A stretch of 64,000 bases of DNA from the NCBI RefSeq assembly GCF_052857255.1, contig NC_135500.1, positions 166,342,683 to 166,406,682 of the forward strand, given 5' to 3'. Below are positions 11,806-24,081 of this stretch, piece by piece. The notes beneath the pieces were generated by a model. That model was not told where the DNA came from and searched no databases. It was given only the letters and a program-made list of their open reading frames with translations. The stretch is from Amblyomma americanum (Eukaryota; Arthropoda; Arachnida; Ixodida; Ixodidae). The number at the start of each line of letters is the position of its first letter. Position 1 is the stretch's first letter. A program made the translations under genes and the position numbers.

Positions 11806-14020
11806 TGTATTCAAAAATTTTAAAACTCCGGCACGTGCCTCCTGAACAGCAGCACTCATACGCGGTGCAGTAAATACGATTCTGTCACGAAAATGCGCTA
11901 TCGAAAAAAAAAATAATTGGTACACCGACTGTGGTGCACAGGAAGTATTGAATCAATAAGTATTTTCTGGCGCGGCATGAAGGGAAAGCTTCGCATAGAA
12001 AGGGACAAACGCAGCTTTTCGTACACGGTATACAACCTATGCTAGAGTTTCACAAACGCTATGCTATGTTCAAAGGCATCGCGAGCAAAAAAAAAAAGGA
12101 GGGGGGAGCGTTGCCCTATACAGTTTCGTTACAACAGCGACTGCTGGTAACCGTAACCTTCACGAGCCGAGTTATGTCAAGAGCAAGAAAAACCAGCCTC
12201 CAAAAGTTTAACAACGCGCGCAATCGTCGCGGAGGCTTCGCTCCACCAGCAAAATTCGTATTCTCATGATACTACATTTTTTGTACGTGCGCTGCCATTT
12301 CTCATTTCAGAACCTTTAATTCGTGCATTGCATGTTTTTCTCCTTCGTTTCTCTTTGTTCGTATAGTTTCTGCTGATAGAATGTATATAAATAAAAAAGG
12401 TAGCGGCATCAGTTGCTAGTGACTCTCATATTATCTAGTACTACGAAGGAGCTGAAAAAACCGCCAAGTAGGGATTCATAGTTCCAGAAAGCGTTAACTG
12501 TGATTTTTGTAATTACAATTGCCTCAATGTGTGGATAAATATTTTAGTTGAAGCGATGTTGTGCGATGTTCACACATTAGAGAAAATCATTTTTTCTTCT
12601 GTTAGGCGATCCTTCACATCCAGCAAACAAGGAGGACGCTCATTATGAAGAAGAATGCATAAAACTAGCTATAGAAATGAAGTTACGGGATTAACAAAAA
12701 TAACGCTTGGCCATGACGTTCATACACCTCCACCCATACGGAGCGATGCGGGAGACTTCAGTCTTAGGAGCCACGGCCTTTAACCGGCTTCATATAAGTT
12801 CCACTTGATCCGCCACCTCTTCCTTTCCAAATTTTACCGCAAAGGTCTCTCCATACGTGAGAGACAAAGCATACAAGTTAGTTCGGATATTATGTACCTT
12901 TAAAATAAATGTTACATAGAGGTGCTTCTTATTCTTGTAAGGAAACTCTCCCTCCAATACATTTTTCGATTGGCCCTCTATATATATTTTGTAAATAAAG
13001 CACCAACGTTGTCATAATAATGACCGAGAAGCCGGAAATCTTTCCCAAGTTACTCTTATAGCGTCACTGCATTCAACAGCCCTTTGATACTTGAGTCACC
13101 AGAGAAGACAGTTTGCCCAATGTGCTGTAGCATAAAACTAGTAAAACTGCCGGATTAAGTTATATTCACTTTCACCATAATAGCAAATACTTCGTAAGAA
13201 TTCGCCTCTTAAAGGTTCACCCGCCTGGCACGGAGCCGCCAGTGACCTACCAAATGGCGCATACGTCCCTCTGGCAAAACGAGGCACCCACCGCAGAAAA
13301 AACCGTACACGCAGATGCCGTGGAAGAAAAAAGGGCCCGTTTCTTTCCGCATGATGAAGTGATCTCTGAAATAGTTTTACTCACAAGTTTAAATGAAAAC
13401 ATTATGTTGCTCGGTCAGCTCAGATGGTAACGGATCTCACAAAACATTCAACGAAAAGATTTAAGCCTGTGCAGAGAGTTATGGGGAGAAGGCCGCGTCT
13501 AAAACACCGACGAAGACATTACCGCGGCAGGAACGGATTGATCGGTTTCACCACAAGCGCGTCATTCTCGGCGCTGCACCAGTGGTCCATTACTGACAGA
13601 CACAAGAAGACCGCAATGGCAGACAAAGAGCCGTCGCAGGATGGCGAGGACGCAGCGCATTCTTTTTTATTCCACAGTGTGTGGGGCAGGGCGTAGAATC
13701 CCTGTCAGTTTTCGCCAAGCTGTGATCTTGGCGTGCCCTTGTTCGGTGGTCGCTCGCTCGGGCGCTGACGGTAACGTCGTGTAAACACGTTTTCAGTCTC
13801 GTGCAACACTTCGCTGTTAGCCTTTAAAACCCTGCAGCGAACACGGGCTGAGTTCATACGTGTAGCCTAAAGAAATATTGCACAAAGACGGGCATTTAGC
13901 ACTCCAGTGGCAGGCACAAAAAAGCTCTGTTTGTACGTGGCTACTTCAATCATGCATGAATAGTGGGAGAATGACCGCAGTGCAGGCAAAATCCCAGAGA
14001 AAATGCAGCCTTTGAACCGA
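11806..14020. other. Non-coding stretch
   Basis: No recognisable gene. At 13616 an ATG in good context (CCGCAATGG) opens a 26-codon frame in a more GC-rich patch (13490-13800), but nothing identifies it as coding. The rest is AT-rich with poly(A) runs. Confidence 0.45.
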
Positions 14021-14235
14021 AAGTTTCACTACGCTAGATGAAGCCGATTTTGGTGTGCGTTGCCAGTTGACCTTCAATTCAGCCAGTAGTCAATTGTGGC
14101 TATAGGTCTTAGCATAAGTGGTTTGAAGCGTAAGCTTAACTACGCTAGGTAAAGCCGATTTCGCCGTGCGTTGCCGGCTGACGTTCAAGTGAGCCAGAGG
14201 TCGAGTATGGCTATAGGCCTTACCATATATGGTCC
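14021..14235 (+). repeat. Two-copy tandem repeat, 111-bp period
   Basis: Copy one (about 14022-14125) and copy two (about 14131-14235) share CTACGCTAG, AAGCCGATTT, GTGCGTTGCC, TTCAA, GCCAG and TGGCTATAGG in the same order and spacing. CTACGCTAG starts at 14029 and again at 14140. Divergence is scattered point changes with few indels, consistent with an old local duplication. No coding content. Confidence 0.8.
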
Positions 14236-16163
14236 ACCATGATGTCGCATCACCTGACATTTGACCTTGACATTTGATCTTTAGACTCGCCAGTAGAGGG
14301 CGGCAGAATAGGCCGCAGCGTTCACCGGGCTACCAACTTTTCGCGATTTACCGTTAATTTAACTGCCACCTGCAGGGTGGCAGGGTGTGCGCGCTGCCTA
14401 TCCAGTGTTCGGAACGCACTCAACGTTACAGACGCCGAGCCACGTCTAGTTGCCCGATACACTCGAACGTTCGCACTCTAACCAGGTTCAGCAGCAATCA
14501 AACTTCAGGTAATTTTTTTTCATCTTTTGTGACTGAATATCATTCATGAGCGTAGCGTAGTCACATTCGCTGTGTTTGCACCATCTGCGTGACACACCAC
14601 GGTTATCGACTGATGTGGACACGCTGATGCACTGCTGCGGCCGTTAGCAGCTCCGGCAGCTTGCAAGTTTGATGGTGACGCTCTGTAGAAATTACTGCAC
14701 TAGTGCAGCGTATGGACTTGGAGGTTTACTGTACGCGCATACAGAAAGGCGGAAGAGTCGCCTGAACCTCCCGTTTTAACAAAGTGGTGTTAGTGCGTAC
14801 TGCTCAAGGTGGCGGAAGCGGCGTCTAATATCAGCTGGACGAGAAAAAAAACAATTCGCGAATTTCGCCAATCTATACATGTGTTTTTCATTCTTCATTT
14901 GTAGGCTGGTTCATCACGCTTGCAGAAAGGTTGAGCCAGTCTCGAAGAATAGGGTTCACACTAAGAGTAAAGGAGCTCACCCGTATTTCTGTCGCGTAGT
15001 GTTGAAAGTGCAATTAACGGCTTAGTAAGGTGCCAATTTGGCTATAACTGGGTGTATTCGTGAGTGTAAGCGGTGTTTTTTTTTTTAATTCAGTGTGCTG
15101 CACTTCATCAATATCAAAAATCAGTTTATAACTCTATGGACAAACGTTTACTACAACACCCGCATCGACGCGTGGTGTGTGATATTCTGGGCACGCTGAG
15201 TTGTGCAGCCCTTGTTTTCTTTACTCCTTGTCTTTTGCACCGCAGCCATCCTCTTCCCCTCCGTACTCCGGCGTCACCGCACGCCCTCTCTCTCTCTCTT
15301 TCTTCCACACGTGCAAGTCTCCGCGTTCGGGAGACAATGCAAGAGTGCACAGACCGAAGCGCCGGCCTCACTTTCACTGTTTTCCCCGAAGGAACCAGTT
15401 TAGAGTCCCACAAGCAGCACCACATACTTTACTTCAACGCCGGCACGCGTCATGAACCGGGCATCCTAAAACTAATGCTGTTTTATGGCGCGTCCCTGCA
15501 GCCTCATAGTAGAAAGCGAAGCAGGGAATTGTAAATTTTAGGAAGGAGAAAAGCGAAAGGTGTGGTGACCTTTTTTCCTTCTTGCGGTGAAGGTCGTTTC
15601 GCATAGCGCACCCTATTCCAGCTTCAGCGTAACCCGACGACGCAGCTGGCACGACACGCGAGCTATAGCGCTTCCTAACATAGGCTAGAACTAATGTGAA
15701 GGAGATGGCTAAGACAAAGGAAGTAGAATAAAAGGAGCCAGGCTTGGTGCGACGCAAAACACTCACTCCCGGCCTGGCATCTCAGCCACTGAGGAGTTCA
15801 AGGTAAGAAAACAAAGATGGTGGGAGCCGGAGTTGGTGTGACCCCAGAGCCATCACGCGACTGGTGTTAAAGTTATGGTAGGCTATGTTCAGGCTGCTGT
15901 GTTTGAGCTAAGCGAAGAAGCTGACTTCGCCGCTCTCGTGCATCAGTTGTGCTGTTGTTTTTGCTTAGCACGACTTAGAAGCTTTCGGCCGCCGCCGTGC
16001 TTAGCAGCGTGACTGTCGTGGTCGCCGCAGGAGATACCCTGTCGTGCGCGCTCCGGAGCGCGAAGCTGATCGGCGCGAGGACCAAAATCAGCATTGGCGT
16101 AATATGAACACTTGCTTTGAAACATTGGAGATGTTTGAATAGTGCTATTTGCTGAAGGAATAG
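14236..16163. other. Non-coding stretch with GC-richer patches
   Basis: No gene recognised. A 153-codon frame (15073-15534) and an overlapping 99-codon frame on the other strand lie in a CT-rich, GC-richer patch containing a CTCTCT run. Both look like composition effects. Sequence just before 16164 may still belong to the element carrying the endonuclease remnant. Confidence 0.45.
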
Positions 16164-16488
16164 CGATGGCTTGCCCTTACTTCTCGCCGACTTTAACCGC
16201 CAAAGAGGTTGTGCCCTCCATCCGGGGCTATCTTCAGCCGCACTTTAAGGATCCGCCAGTGCTTGCGGGCGACATTAACATAGAAGCCACGCATGAGTCC
16301 TTCGCGGTGTGGAAGAGTTGCGCAACTTTGGTCTGCAGGTGGCCTCTGACGCATCAAAGCCAACGACAAGGGGAAAGACGTGCATTGTCTTAATCTTTCG
16401 CACGCACAAGGTTGTATGCGACTTGGAGCTGAGTAGTACGCTCTTTATTGGCCATCAGGCCGTACTTGTGCGCTGTGAAATGCAATAA
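16164..16488 (+). pseudogene. EEP endonuclease domain remnant, Helentron-type
   Basis: The frame starting at 16164 encodes SPTLTAKEVVPSIRGYL, then VLAGDINIEAT. VLAGD-N-I is the Mg-binding motif of the endonuclease/exonuclease/phosphatase fold. A frameshift near 16318 moves the reading frame; it then continues as FGLQVASDASKPTTRGKTCI, with the family's PTTRxGTCID-like block, and ends with IGHQAVLV (the catalytic-His region) just before TAA at 16486. In LINEs the endonuclease is at the N-terminus. Here the domain abuts a stop codon and an AATAAA, which fits the C-terminal endonuclease of Helentron proteins (Rep-helicase-endonuclease). No Rep or helicase sequence was found upstream, so this is a 5'-truncated, frameshifted relic. 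A LINE endonuclease fragment is the alternative. Confidence 0.65.
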
Positions 16489-16732
16489 AGAAACTAAAGA
16501 AGTTGCAAAATATCTGCTATCTTTTGTACTTACTTACCACAGCATAGTGCGCCTGCTTTTATTCTAGCTGTTCAGTGCTGTATACGCAAAAAAAAAAGCA
16601 AAGCAGGAGAGCACAGTGCGCAGTAAACCGGCTCTTGCCAGAAATTTATGTGATAAGCAATGAAGCTTACCCCATCACGGCTGTGAAACGCCCGCTCCTG
16701 GGGTTGGGCGTAGGTGTTGAGAGCCTGTGTAG

Positions 16733-16757
16733 CTGGAGGGTGCTTACCACCCTCCAG
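16733..16757. repeat. Perfect 10-bp hairpin
   Basis: CTGGAGGGTG (16733-16742) is followed by a 5-nt loop CTTAC and the exact complement CACCCTCCAG (16748-16757). It is GC-rich and stable. It lies 245 bp downstream of the endonuclease remnant. Helitron-class elements carry a subterminal hairpin, so the two might belong to one element, but no CTRR-type end was verified. Confidence 0.75.
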
Positions 16758-19700
16758 AGGGTTACGAACGGTTACCGTGGAATGCTGAAAATATGGCGCC
16801 GAGCAGTCGGCACGTATGGCGGGCATGGCCAGCCGCTCTACCAAACGCAACTAGGAGGCAGTGCGCTCCCCTTCTTTTTCGTACCCTGCTTGGCGCCCAG
16901 GATGGCAGCTAGTACAACAACAATCTTCTCAAGCAGTTATTTGTGCGCACTTAGCGACGCAGCCGCTACAAGTCTTTCGTCTGTCGCACCTGCTTAATGC
17001 GCCGGCGCTGGGATCACTGGTCTCATTCCTCTGCCTCGTAGCTACTCCAAGACTGTTGTTACTACTTCCCAAAACTAATTCATAGGCCTCGTCTTCCCGA
17101 ATCAGGCGTATGTCCAACACCTCGAACGCACGTGCTACCACTTCTCAGCTCACAAGGCTTCCTTCATGACTAGAAAAGAGAGGAAGAGAAGTGTTTGTTG
17201 AAGAGCGAGGAGGTCTGGACAACAAGAGTGGCCTCTGACTCAAATTCTTTACCTCAATATATTTCGAAATGAAAACGCTTCAATAGCTGCGCGTATAATT
17301 CGCATTATGGAACATATGAATCACACAATGATCTCTGGTGTTTTTGTTGGCCAGAGCTACACTACGCTAGCACTTCAAGCCTGCAGCGTATCACCCCTTG
17401 AGCTCCGCGGCACTCCTTGAGGTCCGTGGTGGCGCCGTGCCTGGTCACGTGGATGGCCATGTGGTTCTTCAAGTGGTACAGAAGACGGCGCGGCGCGCCG
17501 GCGAACCCGAGGAGGGGAAGAGGAGGACTGGAGAGGGGAGATAGTGAATCCACGTCCAGGGACGGAGATGAAGAAAAAACGTCCACCGAAACGAAGCGGC
17601 GAAAGACTGACTTTGCAATTTGACTGAGGACAGATGTAGGTAGCTCTCGCTTCGCTCCAGGTTTAACCAGAGCTAAAACACAGCCAATGTTTTTTTTTTT
17701 AAGAAAGACAGCATGTTCGCGGCTTCACTTTTTTCAACTGACTTTATATATTGAAAGTAGGGCCAGGAATGTTTGTCGAGGTTTACCGAGAATTGTAACG
17801 GTACTTTGTGGTTTTCGTAAACGAAATTTCAATCTCGTGAGCACTTAAGAATGAAGGACAGTCAATTTAGGGGTTTGTGCGATCATATTCGAAAGACGGA
17901 TGTCTTGTGATGAGGCGGCCATTTGTTCTTTACAGTAGTTCCTTTCGGGACAAATGGACGGCGTGGAGAAGGGGGGAGTTACACTCATTGCCTAATTTCT
18001 TCAACCGAGAGTTCTGCGGCTCGAGAAACCCAGCGGTGTTTTTTTTCTTTTTTTGAGGAGAAGGAGAGGGGGGGGGGGGGGGCAATCGAGTCAGAATTAG
18101 AAGCTACTGAAGTTTTACAAAGGCTTTCAAACGTCATCAGAGGGACCCATCCTCTATACGGCATGCTTTATTTTTAATAGTCTGTTTCATAAATACATAG
18201 CCTATAGACCTACTTGAAAAATGAGTCGGATTTAGAAACACAACAGACTGGTTCAATACCAGCAGACCGTAGTATGTGGAAGTGAGCTCGAACTTAGTAT
18301 GAAAAGTGCCATCATCATACAATCATAATCTTCAGTGCGGTTTGGGCTAAGGTGAGTTAGAATACATCATGCCTCGAGAATCGCTTATCAGTTGGGAAAA
18401 AGCGCTATGGTTTAGTCTGCATATCAAACTATGCAGAACACAGACATCGTTAATTCAGAGAAAAAAATTAACGGAATGTTATTACTCTCACCTAGCACCT
18501 AGTGAAAAGCAAAATGTTCACAGAATGAAACCGAAACGACATCTTCCGCTAGAAGACCACCCCGTGCAAGCCACGGGGCGACACGCTCTAAGTCTGAGTG
18601 GGAACGTTCGCATGCTTAAGTATAGAATATAAAAGATGTTACTTACGCCGGAATACGTTAAACTGCTTGGGTTCTTATCTTCTAAGCCTCCTTTATTACA
18701 TCTGCAATTTGAACATAAGAAGACACATTCTTCGCATTGAAAACAAGATGACATATGATAAAATTTCAAGTGAAAATGTTTGCTTGTTTTCTCTCTCTTT
18801 TGTGCCCTTCTAGTTGGTCTTTCATTTGTCTTAATTACAGCTGGGTTTAACATGTGACAGCGCCAATTAGCCCTCTGTAGCTTCTCTTATGAAAGCCTAC
18901 GTAGTAAGAGTCACAAGTCAAGAAACCGCGACCGACTTCGGTGCTTGCAAGACAAATTTTTCCTATAAGCCGAAAAAAAAACAACCAACAACACCGACTC
19001 GAGGCAAGACGCTGTCCAAAGCATCACACATAACACACTGTCAAGCCGGATGTCTTTCTTGTTGCAACCACAAGTGCGTCAGGAAGATAACACAGTTGGT
19101 CGACAAAAAGCAGGCAACTGCGTCGATGACAAATAGATCTCTCGACAGCGTTCCTTCTCTTTATCCTTCGCGAGGGCACTTCTCGCTCTGCGCGGTCGCA
19201 ATCAATTTAGTAGCGTCTCGAAGGTGGGCGCCGCGCTCCAATCAAGGGCGGCCGCGGTGAGGGACTGCGTCGGACTCCCGTGCCCGGCAGCAGCGTGCGG
19301 GTCTGCACCGTTGACACTGGAAGGGAGCAATCTTCGAGACAGGACGCTGCAGCGTCGTCCGGGGAGAGGAGGGTGTCCGCGCGCTGCGCGAGGCTGCGAA
19401 GACGTCCGCAGTTTTCCTTAATTGGATGGGACTGGACGCGTTGCCTTCGTCGTCCGCTTCTACTGCGTGTTCTGGGTATTTTTTTTTGCCTATAATTGCC
19501 TGCTGTCGTCCTGACAAGCGTAGGACGAAGTGCAGGACTAGATGTGTAGAGCTATGCGCGACCGCTTATACTATACTGCGATTGTTGGCCCTTTCTTTCG
19601 ACACCTGACCTTCTCAACTTTCCCCGCTTGGGTGCTTTTTGGGCCCAGAATAGAGTAACATAGTTCCATCATGTTTTTTTTTGTTCCGGAGACCTAATTC

Positions 19701-21828
19701 TCCTGTTACCACGCCGACGGCAATTTTTACTTTCGAAAGGGATGCACAGCCGAGGCTGGAATAGCACTCGTGCTCACGAGATACTGTAGTGGTGGCCTGC
19801 TTGCATCTTTCTATAATTAGTTCTTAATTAAAGTTACTTGCTGCTCCGCTCTCTACCCTTCTATCCTTAACAGAGGGCGCATCCGTGTTCCCTTACATAG
19901 AACGCAGCGGTTGGCGCTAGCACTTACGCGGGCCTCAAGGTAGGTGTTATCGTGATGGATGCGAATTCGCGCTATGCTAAGGCAACCCGAGACCGTACTT
20001 TTTGCCAGCATTGTTCAATGCGTTCTAGGCGAAATAAGAAGCCAATATTGCACATGACACGCACGCTGTCTCCTTCCGCTCAGTCGTTATTTTAGGCACG
20101 AGACTTGTGACAGAAATTTTGTTATGCTACAAAACACATAACAAGTAACAGTGCATCACACGCATTGTTATATTCTGTTCTAAATCTTTCGCAATGCTGC
20201 TTCATAGTGTTAGCTAGTGTGTGATGATGTGGCTATCAGTAGTTTTGAAGACGGCAAAGCCCAGAATGTATATTCGGGAACTGCCTTCACGCCTCAGGTC
20301 ATTGAGCTGCACCGAAACACTATTCTTTTAGGAGACCTCCCCGCAGCGATATTTATGTCCTGTTATATTTTTGCTACATTAATTTTCCAATCTCTGTGTT
20401 TGTTCCTTCATCATCATCGACGTCATCAAAAGGGTGATACGGAATTCTGAATATCACTCGTGTTGCCTCAAGTTCGCATGCTTTATAATTTGCCTACGCG
20501 CACACCATGTTTTAATTCTTTTATCGTTATCAATATGACGAAATGTAAGCGCGGAATTTTGAATTACTTCATTTGTATTGCTTTATGACTCCAAGCTTTT
20601 GAATTGACGTTTATTTTTAATTTTGTACTTGTTTGACCTTTACTTAATTTAATATGTGCTTTACCAGTCATATGAATGAATTAGAGAACCAAACGAACAA
20701 TTACTAAAGCAATAGCAGAAAACGGCTGGTACTTCGACAATACTCAGGAGCCCAAGTCATATCTTATGGGAATATGAGCAGAATGGAGATTCTACTACCT
20801 CGATGTAAGAAAGCGTATTCCGCTTGTTCAGTACACTCTCATGCCGAAAACGTGTTTTGTCGGATCCAAAGGTAAAAAACAAAAGGCGATCCTAGCACAA
20901 ATGCTTGGACAGATTGTAGTTTTAAATACCATGGGTGTAAATTAAGGCTGCCTAAAGCACGCATGGATGTGTAAACACCTTCGAAACTAAATGACTCTTC
21001 TCTGCGGAATATTTCTCGCATTATAAGTAACTGAATACGCGGAAAGCTACAAAAAGTGAACCGTCACGTTGTTTCGCTGAATAAAAGTGAGTCACCCGCA
21101 ATACCTTAATTAAAGAGCATTTTCGTGTTGTATGTATTTGGAATGTACAGAATGTGCACATTATTCCTCTCCATATGTAAGGTTTGCTAGCATCCAGACC
21201 TTTACTGCGTGGCAGAGAAATAAAGTAACATCAACAGTTATTAAAGCTCCAGTAATGCCTCTGAAGCTACACAGAAACCATAAAATTCACTGCAACATTA
21301 TGTTGAAGCATATTAGGTGTCGCAGTAACAGCATTTCTTGTAAGGAAAGTAATTAGTTTTTCGGCAAACAAATGCAGATTTTTTTGTTTGATCAGTTTTA
21401 CATCCGGGCGGCTCCCTGTACTATCGTACCATTTTAAGTTCTGTGCTTACAACTCTCGCGTCCCCAACACTCTCGCCTTTCCTTAAAGAAAGGAAAGAAA
21501 AAGCTGGATAATCTTTTAACAGCTTGTCATCATCACCCTTGGGCACACAAAGCAAGACCTATCCTGAGCGCTTCTTTAGCGGAACGACGATATGTGGTGG
21601 GAGGACAAACAGTCAACCACGCTTTTTAGGATGAAGGCCAAGTACTTGATTTAGTAAAAAAAAAATTGACTACGGAAGTGCCTTGATTGCTCTCGTCTTC
21701 GTAACTTTAAATCTGCATACGCATACATGCGAAGAAATCCTTGCAATAGCCGGGCGGCGGCAGCCGTGGAAACTAAACCGAAGGCAGGTAGATAGTTTAC
21801 AATAACGTCCTCATTTTACCTTGTTAGC
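16758..21828. other. Non-coding stretch with a GC-rich island
   Basis: No demonstrable gene. GC-rich patches occur at about 17360-17620 and 19140-19470, each giving short open frames in several frames at once, typical of composition rather than coding. A poly(G) run of about 16 sits at 18067-18082. The remainder is AT-rich. A possible zinc-finger-like trace on the minus strand near 17450-17476 is treated under findings. Confidence 0.45.
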
Positions 21829-21881
21829 TCACCCTCAACGACCTCGGGGAAAATTTTATCCAGGCGGTTGGCTGAGGGTGA
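21829..21881. repeat. Short inverted repeat, possible MITE fragment
   Basis: TCACCCTCA (21829-21837) and its exact complement TGAGGGTGA (21873-21881) bracket 35 bp. The inner flanks (AACGACC and GGTTGGC) are also partly complementary. From memory, similar sequence is dispersed in tick genomes. No transposase is nearby. Confidence 0.5.
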
Positions 21882-22189
21882 ACAGGCGAAGCTCTTCGCT
21901 CATATTTCTCTCTAATTTCTCTCTGTTGCTAGCAGCTCTGCTGTTCACTTCCATCAGCGGCACACTATACGTGAAAGCTCAAGCTCTAGGGGGTTGCTAT
22001 CAAGGCCTGCCGACTACACTTAATGGAAACGACAAAGAAAAAAAAAGGAATCTTTATTTTCCAGTTAGCGTGACCACTATGCGCATATTGAAAGAAGTAG
22101 CGTGAGTTGATCGAAATAGTGCGGGCTAGCCGGGCTTCACTGATGTATTTCACCCATCGTTATAAAACAGCTTCCGACTCACTGCAATG

Positions 22190-22745
22190 CCCGGAGCGCT
22201 GTGAGTTGCCTAGCTAATCTAAGTGCACAGCAAACAAGCGCTGGCGGTGATGCAACGCGCAAACGTCTAGCGGCAGGCAGCGCAGTCCGAGTCCCGGTTT
22301 GCTGGGTAAGAATGAAAAAAAGATGTCTTATAGGGAGCCGACTGTTGCCAGCCCCACTTCGACGGATGCGAGGGGAGGAGATGGTGGAGGAGGAGGGAAG
22401 GGGAACCGGAGTGGCCCTCGGAACCGGGATGATGAATGGAGCGGAGCGGGCCGCTGATGCCGGCTGCCGGAGTCGCGCTGCCGGCGCAATCTCTTTTCCC
22501 GAAGACAATCAGCCACTGCGGGGGCGAGCGAGTCGCCGGCCCCTGCGAGTCAGCGGCCGCCACGCACGGCCGGCAGAGCTGCGGGACGGAGCCTTCCTCC
22601 GCGAGGCCCGGACCCCAGAATAGCGGCGGTGGTGGCGACAGCTCCAGGCTGCTGCTTCCGCACACGCCACGCCGCTCGATAAAGTGGCGCGCGGTTCGAG
22701 GCGCGACGGGCAAACACTCGTTACTTGCTTGGCCCAATTCTGGAG
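22190..22745. other. GC-rich, CpG-rich island
   Basis: A 550-bp block of clearly higher G+C and CpG content interrupts AT-rich DNA. Overlapping open frames of 100-156 codons occur on both strands. Their products are Ala/Arg/Pro/Ser-rich and show no domain, so none can be chosen as real. A promoter or first exon of an unseen gene, or a fragment of a GC-rich repeat, would explain it equally well. Confidence 0.4.
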
Positions 22746-23971
22746 AATGCTGACGCTCCGACTCCTTGGATACCCTGTTTCCGCTTTGTTTTCCCCTCCC
22801 TACATATTTTTTTCATCGTTCTTCGCCAAACTGTAGCTCAAAAAAGTAATGAATGGAGGGAATAAGGGGCCTCAAGAAAAAGTGGGTCACTTGAAACTGC
22901 TACAAGTGTATGAATCGAGTGGCTTCGCTGGATCTGAGACCATACGATAAACCATAACTGTAATGGGCGACTGAAGTCTCCCGGAGTTTAACGCTTTAGA
23001 TGGTTCTTTTTAGGATGGCTTTTATTTCCAGCAATACTTTCGCCAAGGTTAACATAATATCTTCAATATTTTTTGTTGTTGTTACGTTCGGGTAAATTAT
23101 GAAGAAGAGGCAGAGTATGGGTGGGTGTGCCCTTGATTGAAAGCTACTGTTTCGTAAAGTATGATTAGAGGTAGCTTGTGGTTTTCGTTGACATTCACGG
23201 AAAAAAATAATTCCGCATTTAGCGCTTCCTTTCTTGGAACAGCACTAAGGGTAGTGTATACACCTGCAGTAGCGTCACAAAATTATCTCTTAAGGACGTG
23301 CTGTTTGCACTTTTTTTCGCGAACATCACAGAAGGACTTGCTGTCGATGCAAATTGACATAGGACAAGCTTCTTTGTCTTGTGCCCCCTGTGCAGAGTTC
23401 CCCACTGCGCCGTAATGTTCTTCCCAAAACATCCTCAGTGCGTCGTTTGGCATTATCCTATACCAAAATGTAGTGGTTGTGTAAGATATAGACCACATAT
23501 ACTCCGTGTCAGAGCGAGCACTTTCGAAAATTTCTGAAACTATCGAATTCGAAATAGAAAGCAAATCTTTTCAGGAACAAGCTGTCCTCTGCATTGGACG
23601 TCGGTTAGGAACATGGGCCTAATTTAATGAAAAAATAATTGCTAATTATTGATTAGCACGTTTGCAATTAATGTCAATGTCGAAGTTTTAGACAAAAACG
23701 AATCAATGTCTTACCAGTTTTTAAACTACAAAAGTTGGTCTCTATAGATGTGCATTGGGAGGAAACCAGAGGACGTATTCTGAAAAAGAAAAAAAACAGT
23801 TGAAATGAATATCTATTTTTCAATTCATTTGGAGTGACATCAGCATCACGGCAACATCACAGGAAAATAGCAAGCGGCACCTCACAAAAATCATAAGGTA
23901 GCCGGTCCCCATCGTCTACGATAGCCTTCGTCATTGGTAGCAAGCGCCAGTTAACCACTGGCTGTGATTAG
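22746..23971. other. Non-coding stretch
   Basis: AT-rich sequence with no recognised gene, RNA or repeat. A minus-strand frame (23283-23564) has a small cluster of cysteines (CPMSICIDSKSFCDVREKKC), but no signal peptide and no family match I can name. Confidence 0.45.
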
Positions 23972-24081
23972 CAGTGGCTTTCAAGTGTCCACGGGAAGCG
24001 AGCGGATCCCAGCCAATGGCGAGGGACGGTCAACGATTGAGCCAATGATCCGCTCACCTCCCTTGGACTCTTGAAAGCCGC
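23972..24081. repeat. 110-bp imperfect palindrome (foldback)
   Basis: The left half (from GCAGTGGCTTTCAAG) and the reverse complement of the right half (CTGCGGCTTTCAAG) align over about 48 bp. They share TGTCCA/AGTCCA, a GCGGATC block and a GGCT-C-AAT block near the centre, and the central spacer is only about 10 bp. The structure resembles a small foldback transposon or MITE. No protein or target duplication was identified. Confidence 0.7.

Noticed and set aside
16572..16850. Minus-strand 92-codon frame beside the endonuclease relic
   Set aside because: No motif, crosses a perfect hairpin, and does not continue any recognisable element protein.
16836..16850. GCTCTACCAAACG as another minus-strand tRNA-like head
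   Set aside because: Only the D-arm region resembles a tRNA; no B box follows on the minus strand.
22201..22753. Open frames of 105-156 codons in the 22-kb GC island
   Set aside because: Overlapping frames on both strands, no domain, no splice pattern that selects one.
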